Shown here in pieces: positions 42,803-50,442 of a stretch of DNA of 64,000 nucleotides. Source of the stretch: an uncultured Acidobacteriaceae bacterium (lineage in GTDB: Bacteria > Acidobacteriota > Terriglobia > Terriglobales > Acidobacteriaceae); assembly GCA_937879855.1 (NCBI GenBank), contig CALFMO010000043.1, forward strand, positions 62,001 through 126,000, in the 5' to 3' direction. Position 1 is the first letter of the stretch. Every line of letters starts with the position of its first letter. A model generated the notes under the pieces. The model was given only the letters and a program-made list of their open reading frames with translations. It was not told the origin of the DNA and did not search any database. The position numbers and the translations under genes were made by a program.

Positions 42803-43729
42803 TTAATTCAACAGCTTCTTTAGATCGCTCCAGTGAACGAGGATTACGTGATTGTCGTCCAGGAGCTTTTTGAATTCTGGACTGGTTATGACGTCGTAGT
42901 CGCGCTGGCGCCATGCCGATCCGTAGTCGGGATGGTCGATCATGAGGGCTTGCAGTTCGGCGTTGTCGTAACCGAGGTGGACGATGATTTCGGTGATGCC
43001 CGGTTTCAGATTCTTGATAGCGTTCGCGTAGAACGTTTTCCAGTCTGCGGGACGGATGGAAGGATCGGCGATCAGGACGGAATTCAGGACGAGATCTTTG
43101 TTGGAGAGTAGGGAAGTGAGTTCGGGCGGAGTATTCGGTGCGATCGCGGCGAGGAAGGGCAGTTTGTATTCGCGGGCGACTTTGACGTAGACAGCAAAGA
43201 GATCGGGGCGCGAGAAGAGCGCGCCCATGTGGCTGTCGAGATGCGTAGGGTGGATTCCCATGGCGATGGCGCGTTCGATCTGGGCGCGAACTTCGCGCTC
43301 GGCTTCGTCGGCTTTGAGATGTTGCACTGCGGCGGGTGTATCGGCCCAAAGGTATCCCGTGGGATCGAGGAGGCTGGGAACTTCGTCTTTGGATTCGACG
43401 GGGCCCCAGCGATAGGTTTCCCATTCGCTGGTGAGGGTTAGATGCAGGCCCAGGTCAGAGTCGGGATGGTCTTTAGCGTAGGCGGCAACTTCGTTAAGCC
43501 AGGGGCAGGGAATCATGATGCTGGCGGAGGTAACGGCATGTTTGTCGAGCGCGTCGAAACTGGCGGCGTCTTCGGAGTGAGCGACGGCGAGGTCGTCGGC
43601 GTGAATGATGAGGAGCTTCGAGTCGGGCGGGTAGCCCAGGCGCTCGGCAATGGTTTTGGTTTGAGCTGAAGCGTTGAGCAGGGAAAAGAGCAGGAGCGTA
43701 ATCGCGAAAGTAAGAGTGCGTGAGTGCAT
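42803..43729 (-). CDS. exported ChbG/YdjC-like carbohydrate deacetylase
   Basis: The 308-residue protein has a signal peptide (TLTFAITLLLFSLLNASA) and then the YdjC/ChbG fold: LLIIHADDLAVAHSED with the catalytic Asp-Asp, GLHLTLTSEW, MGIHPTHLDSHMGALF with metal-binding His residues and EIIVHLGYDNAE. Family members remove N-acetyl groups from chitooligosaccharides or hopanoid intermediates. The substrate is unknown. Export suggests an extracellular sugar. Confidence 0.88.
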   Translation of the reverse strand: MHSRTLTFAITLLLFSLLNASAQTKTIAERLGYPPDSKLLIIHADDLAVAHSEDAASFDALDKHAVTSASIMIPCPWLNEVAAYAKDHPDSDLGLHLTLTSEWETYRWGPVESKDEVPSLLDPTGYLWADTPAAVQHLKADEAEREVRAQIERAIAMGIHPTHLDSHMGALFSRPDLFAVYVKVAREYKLPFLAAIAPNTPPELTSLLSNKDLVLNSVLIADPSIRPADWKTFYANAIKNLKPGITEIIVHLGYDNAELQALMIDHPDYGSAWRQRDYDVITSPEFKKLLDDNHVILVHWSDLKKLLN

Positions 43730-43874
43730 CGGGACCTCCGGCGAGGTAAGGGTAGCACGGATGGGAGGCGCCCAACCGAGTCAGAAGCTTGAACCGCAGA
43801 GGACGCTTGAGAAATGCCGCAGAGAACGCGGAGAAAATCTGATTGCCGGTGCGGCTGGCGGTTCGTCAAGAACT

Positions 43875-44885
43875 TCACGCGGTTTCGCTTTTACCGGTGC
43901 GGGACATGAGTTCCTGAATGGCTTCGCGGGGGGATTTGCCCTTGTGCAGAATGTTGTCCATCTGTTCGGTGATGGGCATTTCGACGCCGCGAGCGTGAGC
44001 GAGGCCGACGGCGGCGGTGGTGGTGAAGACTCCTTCAGCGACCATGCCGTGCATGCCAGCGATGATTTCGGGGAGTTTTCGTCCGCGACCGAGTTCGACG
44101 CCGACGCTGCGATTTCTGGACAGGCCGCCGGTGCAGGTCAGGACAAGGTCGCCGAGTCCGGCGAGTCCGGCCATGGTTTCGGCGCGACCTCCGCACGCCA
44201 CAACCAGGCGGGTCATCTCGGCCAGGCCGCGTGTAATCAAGGCCGCGACCGAGTTGTGGCCGAAGCCGAGACCGTCGCAGATTCCCGCGGCGATGGCGAC
44301 GATGTTCTTTAATGCTCCGCCCAGTTCCACGCCGATTACATCGCTGTTGGTATAGACGCGGAAACTTGAATCGCTGAATTCCTGCTGCACCGTGCGCGAG
44401 AGGGCAGCGTCGTGCGAGGCGATTGTGATCGCGGTGGGATCGCCGCGCGCGACTTCCTGGGCGAAGGAAGGGCCGCTGAGCGCGCCCACTGCGCGACCGT
44501 CTTCGCGCTTCAGCACGTGAACAATGATCTCGGTCATGCGCTGCAGGGAATTTTCTTCCAGGCCTTTTGTCGCGCTGACGATCATGCTTTGCGGAGGGAT
44601 GAGGGGTTGCATGCGCTCGAACAAAACGCGGCAATGCTGTGACGGCATCACGCTGACGACGATCTGCGCGCCCTGAAGGGTTGCGGCCAAATCGTTGCTT
44701 GCGGTGACGGAATTGGGGATTCGGCGGCCGGGAAGAAATTGTTCGTTGACCCGCTTCTGGGAGATCGATTCGCAGACGTCTTTTTCATGCGCCCACAGGC
44801 GTACGCGGTGCGTACCTTTGCGTCCGAGCACGATAGCGATGCCGGTGCCCCAGGCTCCCGCGCCGATGACGGCGATCTCGCTCAT
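43875..44885 (-). CDS. gpsA: NAD(P)-dependent glycerol-3-phosphate dehydrogenase
   Basis: This 336-residue enzyme reduces dihydroxyacetone phosphate to sn-glycerol 3-phosphate, the head-group precursor of phospholipids. The Rossmann motif IGAGAWGTGIAIVLGRKG opens the protein; the catalytic-Lys block GVELGGALKNIVAIAAGICD and a glycine-rich GLAGLGDLVLTCTG follow. Its ATG overlaps the plsY stop by 4 bp (ATGA), so the two phospholipid genes are coupled: PlsY uses the product of GpsA. Confidence 0.96.
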   Translation of the reverse strand: MSEIAVIGAGAWGTGIAIVLGRKGTHRVRLWAHEKDVCESISQKRVNEQFLPGRRIPNSVTASNDLAATLQGAQIVVSVMPSQHCRVLFERMQPLIPPQSMIVSATKGLEENSLQRMTEIIVHVLKREDGRAVGALSGPSFAQEVARGDPTAITIASHDAALSRTVQQEFSDSSFRVYTNSDVIGVELGGALKNIVAIAAGICDGLGFGHNSVAALITRGLAEMTRLVVACGGRAETMAGLAGLGDLVLTCTGGLSRNRSVGVELGRGRKLPEIIAGMHGMVAEGVFTTTAAVGLAHARGVEMPITEQMDNILHKGKSPREAIQELMSRTGKSETA

Positions 44886-45577
44886 TGGTTTCCTTGATTC
44901 ACGGCCTGTCTCGATCCCACGCGGTTTTCGGTGCCGGCGAGAAGACGGACGATGTTAGTGCGGTGCTTGACGATGATTAATACCGAGGTGAGCGCCATCA
45001 TCACGAGAGCGATCGCACGATTGCCGTATTCCTGCAGAGCCAACGCGATATTCGGAAACGCGGCGACTGCGACGATGGATCCCAGGGAGACATAACGGAA
45101 GACTAACACCACTACAAGGAAGATGACGGCGGAGAGCAGAACGGACTTGGGAGCGATCATGAGGAATGCGCCGAGGCCAGTGGCCACGCCCTTGCCGCCG
45201 CGAAATTTTAGCCAGATGGGAAACATGTGGCCGGCTACGGCGAAAAGCGCGGCCAGGGCTGCGCTTGTAACGAATTCGGGCTTTGCGGCGGGGAAGATGG
45301 ATTGCCAGGGAAACGGAATTTGGGCGATCGGAATTCGATGGGAAAGGGTTGGGCTCAGGACGGTGCCGACCACAACGGCGGCGGATCCTTTCAGAGCGTC
45401 GAGCACGAGTGTCAGGATGCCGAGTGCGGGGGACTTGCGGGCTACGTTGGTGGCGCCGATGTTGCCGCTGCCGCTGCGGCGGACGTCTTCGCCGCGGAAG
45501 ATGCGAACGAGAAGATAGCCGAAGGGGATGGAGCCCAAGAAATAGCTGGAGGCCGCGATTAATAGGAATCTTGACAC
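44882..45577 (-). CDS. plsY: acyl-phosphate:glycerol-3-phosphate acyltransferase
   Basis: The 231-residue polytopic protein puts the first acyl chain on glycerol 3-phosphate, using acyl phosphate. Motifs of PlsY: SYFLGSIPFGYLLVRIF at the start, RRSGSGNIGATNVARKSPALG, and FRGGKGVATGLGAFLMIAP. It is coupled to gpsA, which supplies its substrate. It is complete. Confidence 0.95.
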   Translation of the reverse strand: MSRFLLIAASSYFLGSIPFGYLLVRIFRGEDVRRSGSGNIGATNVARKSPALGILTLVLDALKGSAAVVVGTVLSPTLSHRIPIAQIPFPWQSIFPAAKPEFVTSAALAALFAVAGHMFPIWLKFRGGKGVATGLGAFLMIAPKSVLLSAVIFLVVVLVFRYVSLGSIVAVAAFPNIALALQEYGNRAIALVMMALTSVLIIVKHRTNIVRLLAGTENRVGSRQAVNQGNQ

Positions 45578-45595
45578 GTTACTCTTTGACTCCGA

Positions 45596-45645
45596 GGGCG
45601 AGGGCGCGGACGCCCTCGCGACAGCCGGCGGGGCGCCGGCGCTAC
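45596..45645. repeat. REP-like palindromic repeat (family A)
   Basis: GCGAGGGCGCGGACGCCCTCGCG forms one hairpin and ACAGCCGGCGGGGCGCCGGCGCTAC the second. The second half equals the right half of the 45-bp unit at 49377 except for one base. It separates plsY from thpR. Confidence 0.75.
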
Positions 45646-46055
45646 TTTAAATCAAATCGGGCTTGCTTTGTGTACTTCGATCCTTTCGGGGACAGTTGGC
45701 TTTGGTACAGAAAGAACTCGCGGGCGGTCATAGTACCAAACTCTGGCGGGGGCAGGGCGGCTAGTTGCGGGCCGGACTCGATGCCGACCCAGAAGACGCG
45801 CGCGGATTTTGAGGTGGGGAAGAAGCCGTGGCCGCGAAATTGAATTTCGGTGGGGCCTGCGTCGATCGTGGACAAGGCTTGTTTGATGTTTTCGACTGCG
45901 GGTTCGGGTTGCTCGCCGATGAATTTCAGAGTCACGTGCAGCGATTCGGGTTTTTGCCAGCGTGCGTCAGGCGCGAATCCGCTTATTCCTTGCTCGAAGC
46001 GGGCAATGCGCTCGCGGATGGCGTCGTCGATGTCGAGGGCGATGAGGAGGCGCAT
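45642..46055 (-). CDS. thpR: RNA 2',3'-cyclic phosphodiesterase with internal deletion
   Basis: ThpR (LigT-like 2H phosphoesterase) opens 2',3'-cyclic phosphate ends and acts on tRNA fragments. This copy has 137 residues instead of about 180. The first HxTx motif is present (SLHVTLKFIG, residues 39-48) and the family's closing strand is recognisable (REFFLYQSQLSPKGSKYT). The second HxTx region is missing: SGPQLAALPPP joins directly to EFGTMTAREFF. The joint is in frame. Either it is a dead remnant or it has changed function. The downstream end overlaps a REP-like repeat by a few bases. Confidence 0.75.
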   Translation of the reverse strand: MRLLIALDIDDAIRERIARFEQGISGFAPDARWQKPESLHVTLKFIGEQPEPAVENIKQALSTIDAGPTEIQFRGHGFFPTSKSARVFWVGIESGPQLAALPPPEFGTMTAREFFLYQSQLSPKGSKYTKQARFDLK

Positions 46056-46207
46056 GGGTGCTGGCTTCTAGCTCTTAGCTTCTAGCTTTTAGCTTGAATC
46101 TCTGCATACTACGTTGCGATTCGAGTGAGATTCATTAATATTTCGAAAGCAATATTTCAAGAGCAACTCTCAGGGGCTAAAGCCACGAATTTTAAGTCTG
46201 GCTCGGT

Positions 46208-46228
46208 GGCACGGCTGAAAGCCGTGCC
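46208..46228. repeat. short perfect hairpin in 273-bp gap between cinA and thpR
   Basis: GGCACGGCT (46208-46216), GAA loop, AGCCGTGCC (46220-46228), a perfect 9-bp stem. The phrase 'ggctaaagcc' also occurs nearby at 46174. It may act as a terminator for cinA or be a further repeat type. Confidence 0.55.
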
Positions 46229-46328
46229 CTTCCCGAAACCCTTTCACGATACGTCGTGACTAACATCAAGAGCTAAACTCCTAGGCCAAAGCCGAAAGCA
46301 AGAGCGAGCCAGAAGCTAGAAGCTTTCT

Positions 46329-47573
46329 TCACATCAGCGTCTTTCTCAACATGTCCAGCGCCATAGTGGAGGCGAAGCGGCGGATGCGTTTGCGGTCCCC
46401 GGGAAAATTGCGCTGGACTACTTCGGTTCCGCGATCGTTGGCCACGGCGTGGAAGACCAGGCCTACGGGCTTTTCCGGCGTCCCTCCACCTGGACCGGCT
46501 ACGCCGGTGATGCCTACGCCGAAGGTCGAATCACAGCGGTAGCGGATGCCTTCTGCCAGTGCGGCGGCGACTTCGCGGCTGACGGCTCCGTGGCGATCGA
46601 TCATTTCGGTAGGGACGCCCGCGAGTTCGGTCTTGAGCGCGTTGGAGTAGACGACGGCGCCGCCCAAAAAATAGCGCGAACTGCCGCCGATGGAGGTCAG
46701 GCGTTCGGCCAACAGGCCGCCGGTGCAGGATTCCGCTACGGCAACGGTGGCGTTGCGCATTTGCAGCCAGTAGCCGACGATCTGCTCCAACGATTCTCCG
46801 TTGCGGGAGTAGACAGCGTCGTCGAGTTCGTCTTCGACCGCGCCTGCAACTTCGTCGACGCGGCGCTGGGCGGCGTCGTGCGTGGCAGCGCGGGTTTTGA
46901 AGTTTAGTTCGATTTCTCCTGCGCCTGCAAGAATCGTGGTTTCGACGTCGGCGAAACGCTTGTAGATGGGCGCGACACGCGCGTCGACTGCCGATTCGCC
47001 GAGCATGGCAATCTTCAGGGTGCGAGTGGCCAGCGCAGCCGGAGGAACCTTGGCGCGCAGGCGGTCGCGGACTTCGCACTCGAACAAAGCTTTCAGTTCG
47101 TGAGGCGGGCCAGGCAGCAGCACGATGATGTGTTCGCGGCCGTCGAATTCTCCGCTCAGCCACTGTCCTGGGGCGGTGCCGTTGGGATTCGCGAGCACGG
47201 TGGCGCCTTCGAGAACGTCGGCTTGCTTGGAATTGTTGTCTGCCATTTTCCAGCCGCGCTCGGTGAAGCGCTGCTGCAGGCGAGCCAGGATTTCCGGATC
47301 GCGCCGCAGATTCAGGCCCAAAGCCTGGGCCACGGCTTCTCGCGTTAGATCGTCTTCGGTGGGGCCGAGGCCGCCGCTAAAAATCAGAATGTCGGAGCGA
47401 AACAGGCCATGCTGCGCGGCGGCTACCAGTCGCTGCAGGTCGTCGCCCACAATGCTTTTGAAAATTACGTCGACGCCGAGCAGATTGAGTTGCTCGGTGA
47501 GGTAGAGCGAGTTGGTGTCCATGCGGTAGGGCGTAAGCATCTCGGAACCTACCGCAATGATTTCGGCATTCAC
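46329..47573 (-). CDS. cinA: CinA: competence/damage-inducible protein, NMN amidohydrolase
   Basis: The 414-residue protein joins a MoCF-like N-terminal domain (IIAVGSEMLTPYRMDTNSLY; FSGGLGPTEDDLT) to a C-terminal CinA domain (VAESCTGGLLAERLTSIGGS). The first hydrolyses ADP-ribose-type substrates in some members; the second deamidates nicotinamide mononucleotide for NAD recycling. Both halves look intact. It lies in a minus-strand series with thpR, pgpA and rimO, though gaps of 235 and 273 bp suggest separate transcripts. Confidence 0.95.
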   Translation of the reverse strand: MNAEIIAVGSEMLTPYRMDTNSLYLTEQLNLLGVDVIFKSIVGDDLQRLVAAAQHGLFRSDILIFSGGLGPTEDDLTREAVAQALGLNLRRDPEILARLQQRFTERGWKMADNNSKQADVLEGATVLANPNGTAPGQWLSGEFDGREHIIVLLPGPPHELKALFECEVRDRLRAKVPPAALATRTLKIAMLGESAVDARVAPIYKRFADVETTILAGAGEIELNFKTRAATHDAAQRRVDEVAGAVEDELDDAVYSRNGESLEQIVGYWLQMRNATVAVAESCTGGLLAERLTSIGGSSRYFLGGAVVYSNALKTELAGVPTEMIDRHGAVSREVAAALAEGIRYRCDSTFGVGITGVAGPGGGTPEKPVGLVFHAVANDRGTEVVQRNFPGDRKRIRRFASTMALDMLRKTLM

Positions 47574-47606
47574 TCGGTTAGAAGTTTAAATGAAAAGGGA
47601 GGAAAA

Positions 47607-47640
47607 ACCACGACCACCAAGGACACGAAGTATCACGAGG
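47607..47640. repeat. 'accaccaaggacacgaag' degenerate repeat
   Basis: ACCACGACCACCAAGGACAC then GAAGTATCACGAGG lies upstream of cinA in a 235-bp gap that holds no gene. It is the opposite orientation of the copy near 30832. Confidence 0.5.
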
Positions 47641-47808
47641 GGACTCATGGCACGTGCTTCGTTCTGTGACTTCGATTCATTCTTGGCACACGGAATAGCT
47701 GTGAGATCGATCTACCCCTGGGCATCGATGTTGCAGGCGGGAAGCGGGTTCCTCGCTTCGTTCGGAATGGTTGGGGCGGAAACTCGGAATGAGGAGGAGA
47801 GATGTTAG

Positions 47809-48855
47809 TTACTCTGGCGGGAGCGGCGAGCCTTGAATGTCCCAGGAAAGATGATGCACGCTGTTAGTGGTGGCAAGGACTACGGAGCGTCCGGGGGCGA
47901 AAGCCAGGCCGACCAGGGCCTGGCCGGCGACTTCGAGATTGGCCAGGCCGTCGGGGCTGATCTTCACGATGCCGCGTGTCCCGGAGAGCGAGGCTGCGAC
48001 GTAGAGGTTGCCATTCGCGTCGAAGGCCAAGCCCTGCGGCCTGCCCAGACCTTTATAAAAAGTGCTGACCGTTCCGTTGGGATCGATTTTGTACACGCGG
48101 TCGGTGGGGCCGGTGACGAACAAGTCGCCTTGCGGACTGAAGGCCAGGTGATACGCGGAAACGCTGACTTCCAGCGTGGCAAAGACGAATACTTGCTGAT
48201 CGCGAGCAATCTTGAAGATGGTGCCGTTGCGGTCGCCGACGTAGAGGCTCTGCTGGCCGTCGAACGCGATCCCTGTGGCCACGCCCATGCCTTCTGCGTA
48301 GGTAGTCATGGTGCCGTTGGGAGCGACGCGATAAACGGCGCCATCGTAACGGGACGAGACATACATCTGTCCCTCGCGATCGAAGGCGATGGCGGTGGCG
48401 TTCATCATGTCGTTAACGAACGGCTTGATGGTGTAGTTGGTATCGATCTTAAAGATGGCGACGGGAACTTTCTGGCCGCGGGAACCAGAGACGGTGGCAT
48501 AAATGTTGCCTTCCGGGTCGAGGGCGGGATTGGTTACCGGGTGAAGATTTTCGGCGATGGGGACCGCGACCTTGACGGTGTGCGAATTGCTGACGTGGCC
48601 GTTCGTGGCAACTACGACCGGGCCGGAGGTGGCGCCTTCGGGGACCCGTGCGACCAGAAAACCCTCGGAGCTGACGACGATGGAGCCTTCGAATTCGCCG
48701 AATTGGACTTTTGGGCGTTGCAGTTGTTGTGGGCGCAGGCCGGAGCCAGTGATGCGGAGTTCGCCACCGGCAAGCGCGAACGCGGGGGCTACCGTGTCAA
48801 TGCGTGGTCCGCCGTTCACCGTTTTCTTGCCGAGGATGCGGTCGGAAAATCCCAT
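47809..48855 (-). CDS. NHL/SMP-30-like propeller with N-terminal IPT/TIG domain
   Basis: The 348-residue protein has an N-terminal IPT/TIG Ig-like fold (PRIDTVAPAFALAGGELRIT; VPEGATSGPVVVATNG), followed by six-bladed beta-propeller repeats of the NHL/gluconolactonase type (GMGVATGIAFDGQQSLYVGD, GLGRPQGLAFDANGNLYVAA). No catalytic site or signal peptide is obvious. ATG 48855 is chosen over a start 12 codons upstream. It follows pgpA by 48 bp, so it may be co-transcribed. The ligand is unknown. Confidence 0.78.
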   Translation of the reverse strand: MGFSDRILGKKTVNGGPRIDTVAPAFALAGGELRITGSGLRPQQLQRPKVQFGEFEGSIVVSSEGFLVARVPEGATSGPVVVATNGHVSNSHTVKVAVPIAENLHPVTNPALDPEGNIYATVSGSRGQKVPVAIFKIDTNYTIKPFVNDMMNATAIAFDREGQMYVSSRYDGAVYRVAPNGTMTTYAEGMGVATGIAFDGQQSLYVGDRNGTIFKIARDQQVFVFATLEVSVSAYHLAFSPQGDLFVTGPTDRVYKIDPNGTVSTFYKGLGRPQGLAFDANGNLYVAASLSGTRGIVKISPDGLANLEVAGQALVGLAFAPGRSVVLATTNSVHHLSWDIQGSPLPPE

Positions 48856-48903
48856 GATGTGATGAGTACCGAGCGCGAATGCTCTCGGCACACAGAACCC
48901 CTA

Positions 48904-49461
48904 CTATCTTAGTAGCCCAAAGTGCAGCAGAAGATGCATTACAACTAGCGCGAAAATTCCGGCTCCTACATCATCGAGGACGATTCCGGTGCCTTGGGGA
49001 AGCTTTTCCAGTTGCCGCACCGGAGGCGGCTTGATGATATCGAACGCTCTAAAAAGTATAAAACCGACGAGCAAAGTTTTCCACGCCAGAGGGACAGCGA
49101 TCAGCGCGATGAGTTGTCCGGCGACTTCGTCGATGACTACGAACTGCGGATCTTTGGTGGTGGCGGCGCGAGCTGCGCGGGTGGCGGCAGGGATGCCGAT
49201 CAGGGTGACTAGCAGGGCCAATGAGATGGCGAGTGGAGTTCGCAGCGGTGGATGCGTCAGGTGGGCGATTGCGGCCCATAGCACGACTGTGGCTGCGGAA
49301 GCCCAGGAGCCGGGGCCGGGGTGGAGGCGACCGATGCCACAGAAGGTTGCGATGAGCGTTGCCAACATTGTCGCGCGCGGGCGGGACGCCCCCGCTACAG
49401 CCGGCGGGACGCCGGCGCTACCGTCGGCACGCGAGTGCTCCTTTGTTTTGGCTGATTCCAT
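48904..49461 (-). CDS. pgpA: phosphatidylglycerophosphatase A with REP-encoded N-terminal extension
   Basis: PgpA removes phosphate from phosphatidylglycerophosphate to make phosphatidylglycerol. The family core begins at residue 32 (LATLIATFCGIGRLHPGPGS) and includes VIDEVAGQLIALIAVPLAW and IIKPPPVRQLEKLPQGTGIVLDD, with the metal-binding acidic residues. The first 30 residues are an extra piece: SAGVPPAVAGASRPR (15-29) is the translation of a 45-bp REP unit. A start at internal Met 49368 would avoid it, but no ribosome site is seen there. ATG 49461 lies 2 bp after the RAYT stop, so coupled translation is plausible. Confidence 0.88.
   Translation of the reverse strand: MESAKTKEHSRADGSAGVPPAVAGASRPRATMLATLIATFCGIGRLHPGPGSWASAATVVLWAAIAHLTHPPLRTPLAISLALLVTLIGIPAATRAARAATTKDPQFVVIDEVAGQLIALIAVPLAWKTLLVGFILFRAFDIIKPPPVRQLEKLPQGTGIVLDDVGAGIFALVVMHLLLHFGLLR
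49377..49421. repeat. REP unit, copy 1 (45 bp), inside pgpA
   Basis: GCGGGCGGGACGCCCCCGCT followed by ACAGCCGGCGGGACGCCGGC and GCTAC. It has two GC hairpins: GCGGGCG/CGCCCCCGC-type and GCCGGCG/CGCCGGC. It is identical over 45 bp to the copy at 50123-50167, 746 bp away in the same orientation. Confidence 0.95.
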
Positions 49462-49463
49462 AT

Positions 49464-50225
49464 CTAGCGGGTCGTGGGTTTTGTAGCGCCGCCGTCCTCG
49501 GCGGCTGTGGTGGGGGCGTCCCGCCCCAACACCCAGACCCATTTCCAGTCTTTTAGATTTGCTTTTGCAGGATTGTCTGCCACGTAGTTCATTGCGCGTT
49601 CGAATTCGTTTTCGTTTCGGATCAGGTGGTCATAGTACTCTCTTTGCCAAAACTCGCCGTCCCTGCCCAGGATTGCATTCGCGCGTTTTGCGGTAAAAGA
49701 TTTCCAGGAGTGAACGACAGTCGCTAGCGTTTCGCCGGGCAAAAGGCGCCCAACCACGTGGACGTGATTGGGCATGACACACCAGGCAAAAAGCCGGTAG
49801 CGCCGGTCGTCGAAGTGAGACAAGGTATTCGCTAGCTCTTCCGCGATTGCGGGATTTCGCAGAAAACATGCGCCAGCGCCACTGTCCAGAAACTGCTCGA
49901 CGATTGGAGTCGAGAGACGCTGAATTTTTCGGCGCTCGTCCGGGCTTAGATCGCGATGAAGTTGGTTTGCAGTTTTAACGATGGCTTCGCGCTCGGAAGT
50001 GATTCGATCTAGGACGGACTTTGGCAGCGAGTCGGCTAGGCGGAAGGTGATGAAGTAAGTTGCACTATCTTTTTCCCAGTGGGGAAGGCGGCCGCGAGTG
50101 CGGATTGTGACCTCGCCGAAGCGCGGGCGGGACGCCCCCGCTACAGCCGGCGGGACGCCGGCGCTACGGTCTGGCGGCTCGGCGATACTATTTGGCGTGG
50201 CGGGGCTCGTTCGATCTTGCTTCAT
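49464..50225 (-). CDS. REP-associated tyrosine transposase (RAYT)
   Basis: This 253-residue IS200/IS605-like Y1 transposase homologue of the REP-associated type has a core with YFITFRLADSLPKSVL, FAWCVMPNHVHVVGRLLPG with the HUH-type HVH at 154-156, FWQREYYDHLIRNENEFERA and NYVADNP with the nucleophile Tyr at 214. The family cuts single-stranded DNA at REP palindromes and can spread them. Start ATG 50225 overlaps the yacG stop (ATGA); the stop is 2 bp before pgpA. REP sequence is translated at residues 21-35 and again at about 232-247. The gene looks intact and active. Confidence 0.93.
   Translation of the reverse strand: MKQDRTSPATPNSIAEPPDRSAGVPPAVAGASRPRFGEVTIRTRGRLPHWEKDSATYFITFRLADSLPKSVLDRITSEREAIVKTANQLHRDLSPDERRKIQRLSTPIVEQFLDSGAGACFLRNPAIAEELANTLSHFDDRRYRLFAWCVMPNHVHVVGRLLPGETLATVVHSWKSFTAKRANAILGRDGEFWQREYYDHLIRNENEFERAMNYVADNPAKANLKDWKWVWVLGRDAPTTAAEDGGATKPTTR
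49483..49530. repeat. REP unit, degenerate inverted copy inside the RAYT 3' end
   Basis: GTAGCGCCGCCGTCCTCGGCGGC then TGTGGTGGGGGCGTCCCGCCCC. It is the inverted counterpart of the 45-bp units with several changes, and forms an outward-facing partner to copy 1. Confidence 0.8.
50123..50167. repeat. REP unit, copy 2 (45 bp), inside the RAYT 5' end
   Basis: The sequence is identical to copy 1 at 49377-49421 and in the same orientation. It is read as SAGVPPAVAGASRPR in the N-terminal part of the transposase. Confidence 0.95.
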
Positions 50226-50434
50226 GATTCTTCTTCTTGGTCTTCCGGGTTGTGGTCGCGGATTGCTTCTTCGGCGTCGGTTACCGGGGATGAGATGACG
50301 TATTTGCCGCTGGCCCACTTGCCTAGATCGATCAGGCGGCAGCGGTCGCTGCAGAAGGGGAAGTCGGGGTCGGTGCTTTTGACTGATTTTTTGCAGATGG
50401 GGCAGCGGAGTTTGAGGACACGCTTGCGCGGCAT
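50222..50434 (-). CDS. yacG: YacG-type zinc protein, DNA gyrase inhibitor
   Basis: This 70-residue protein has the four-Cys zinc site of YacG: LRCPICKK and FPFCSDRCRLIDLGKWASG. E. coli YacG binds GyrB and limits its activity. The acidic tail (TDAEEAIRDHNPEDQEEES) is longer than the core. It lies 8 bp downstream of rimO and overlaps the RAYT start by 4 bp. Confidence 0.93.
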   Translation of the reverse strand: MPRKRVLKLRCPICKKSVKSTDPDFPFCSDRCRLIDLGKWASGKYVISSPVTDAEEAIRDHNPEDQEEES

Positions 50435-50442
50435 ACGATTGG

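Noticed and set aside
47833..48912. A 359-codon plus-strand frame opposite the NHL protein
   Set aside because: The Gly/Asp/Val repeats are the antisense reading of propeller repeats; the minus-strand protein has proper IPT and NHL motifs.
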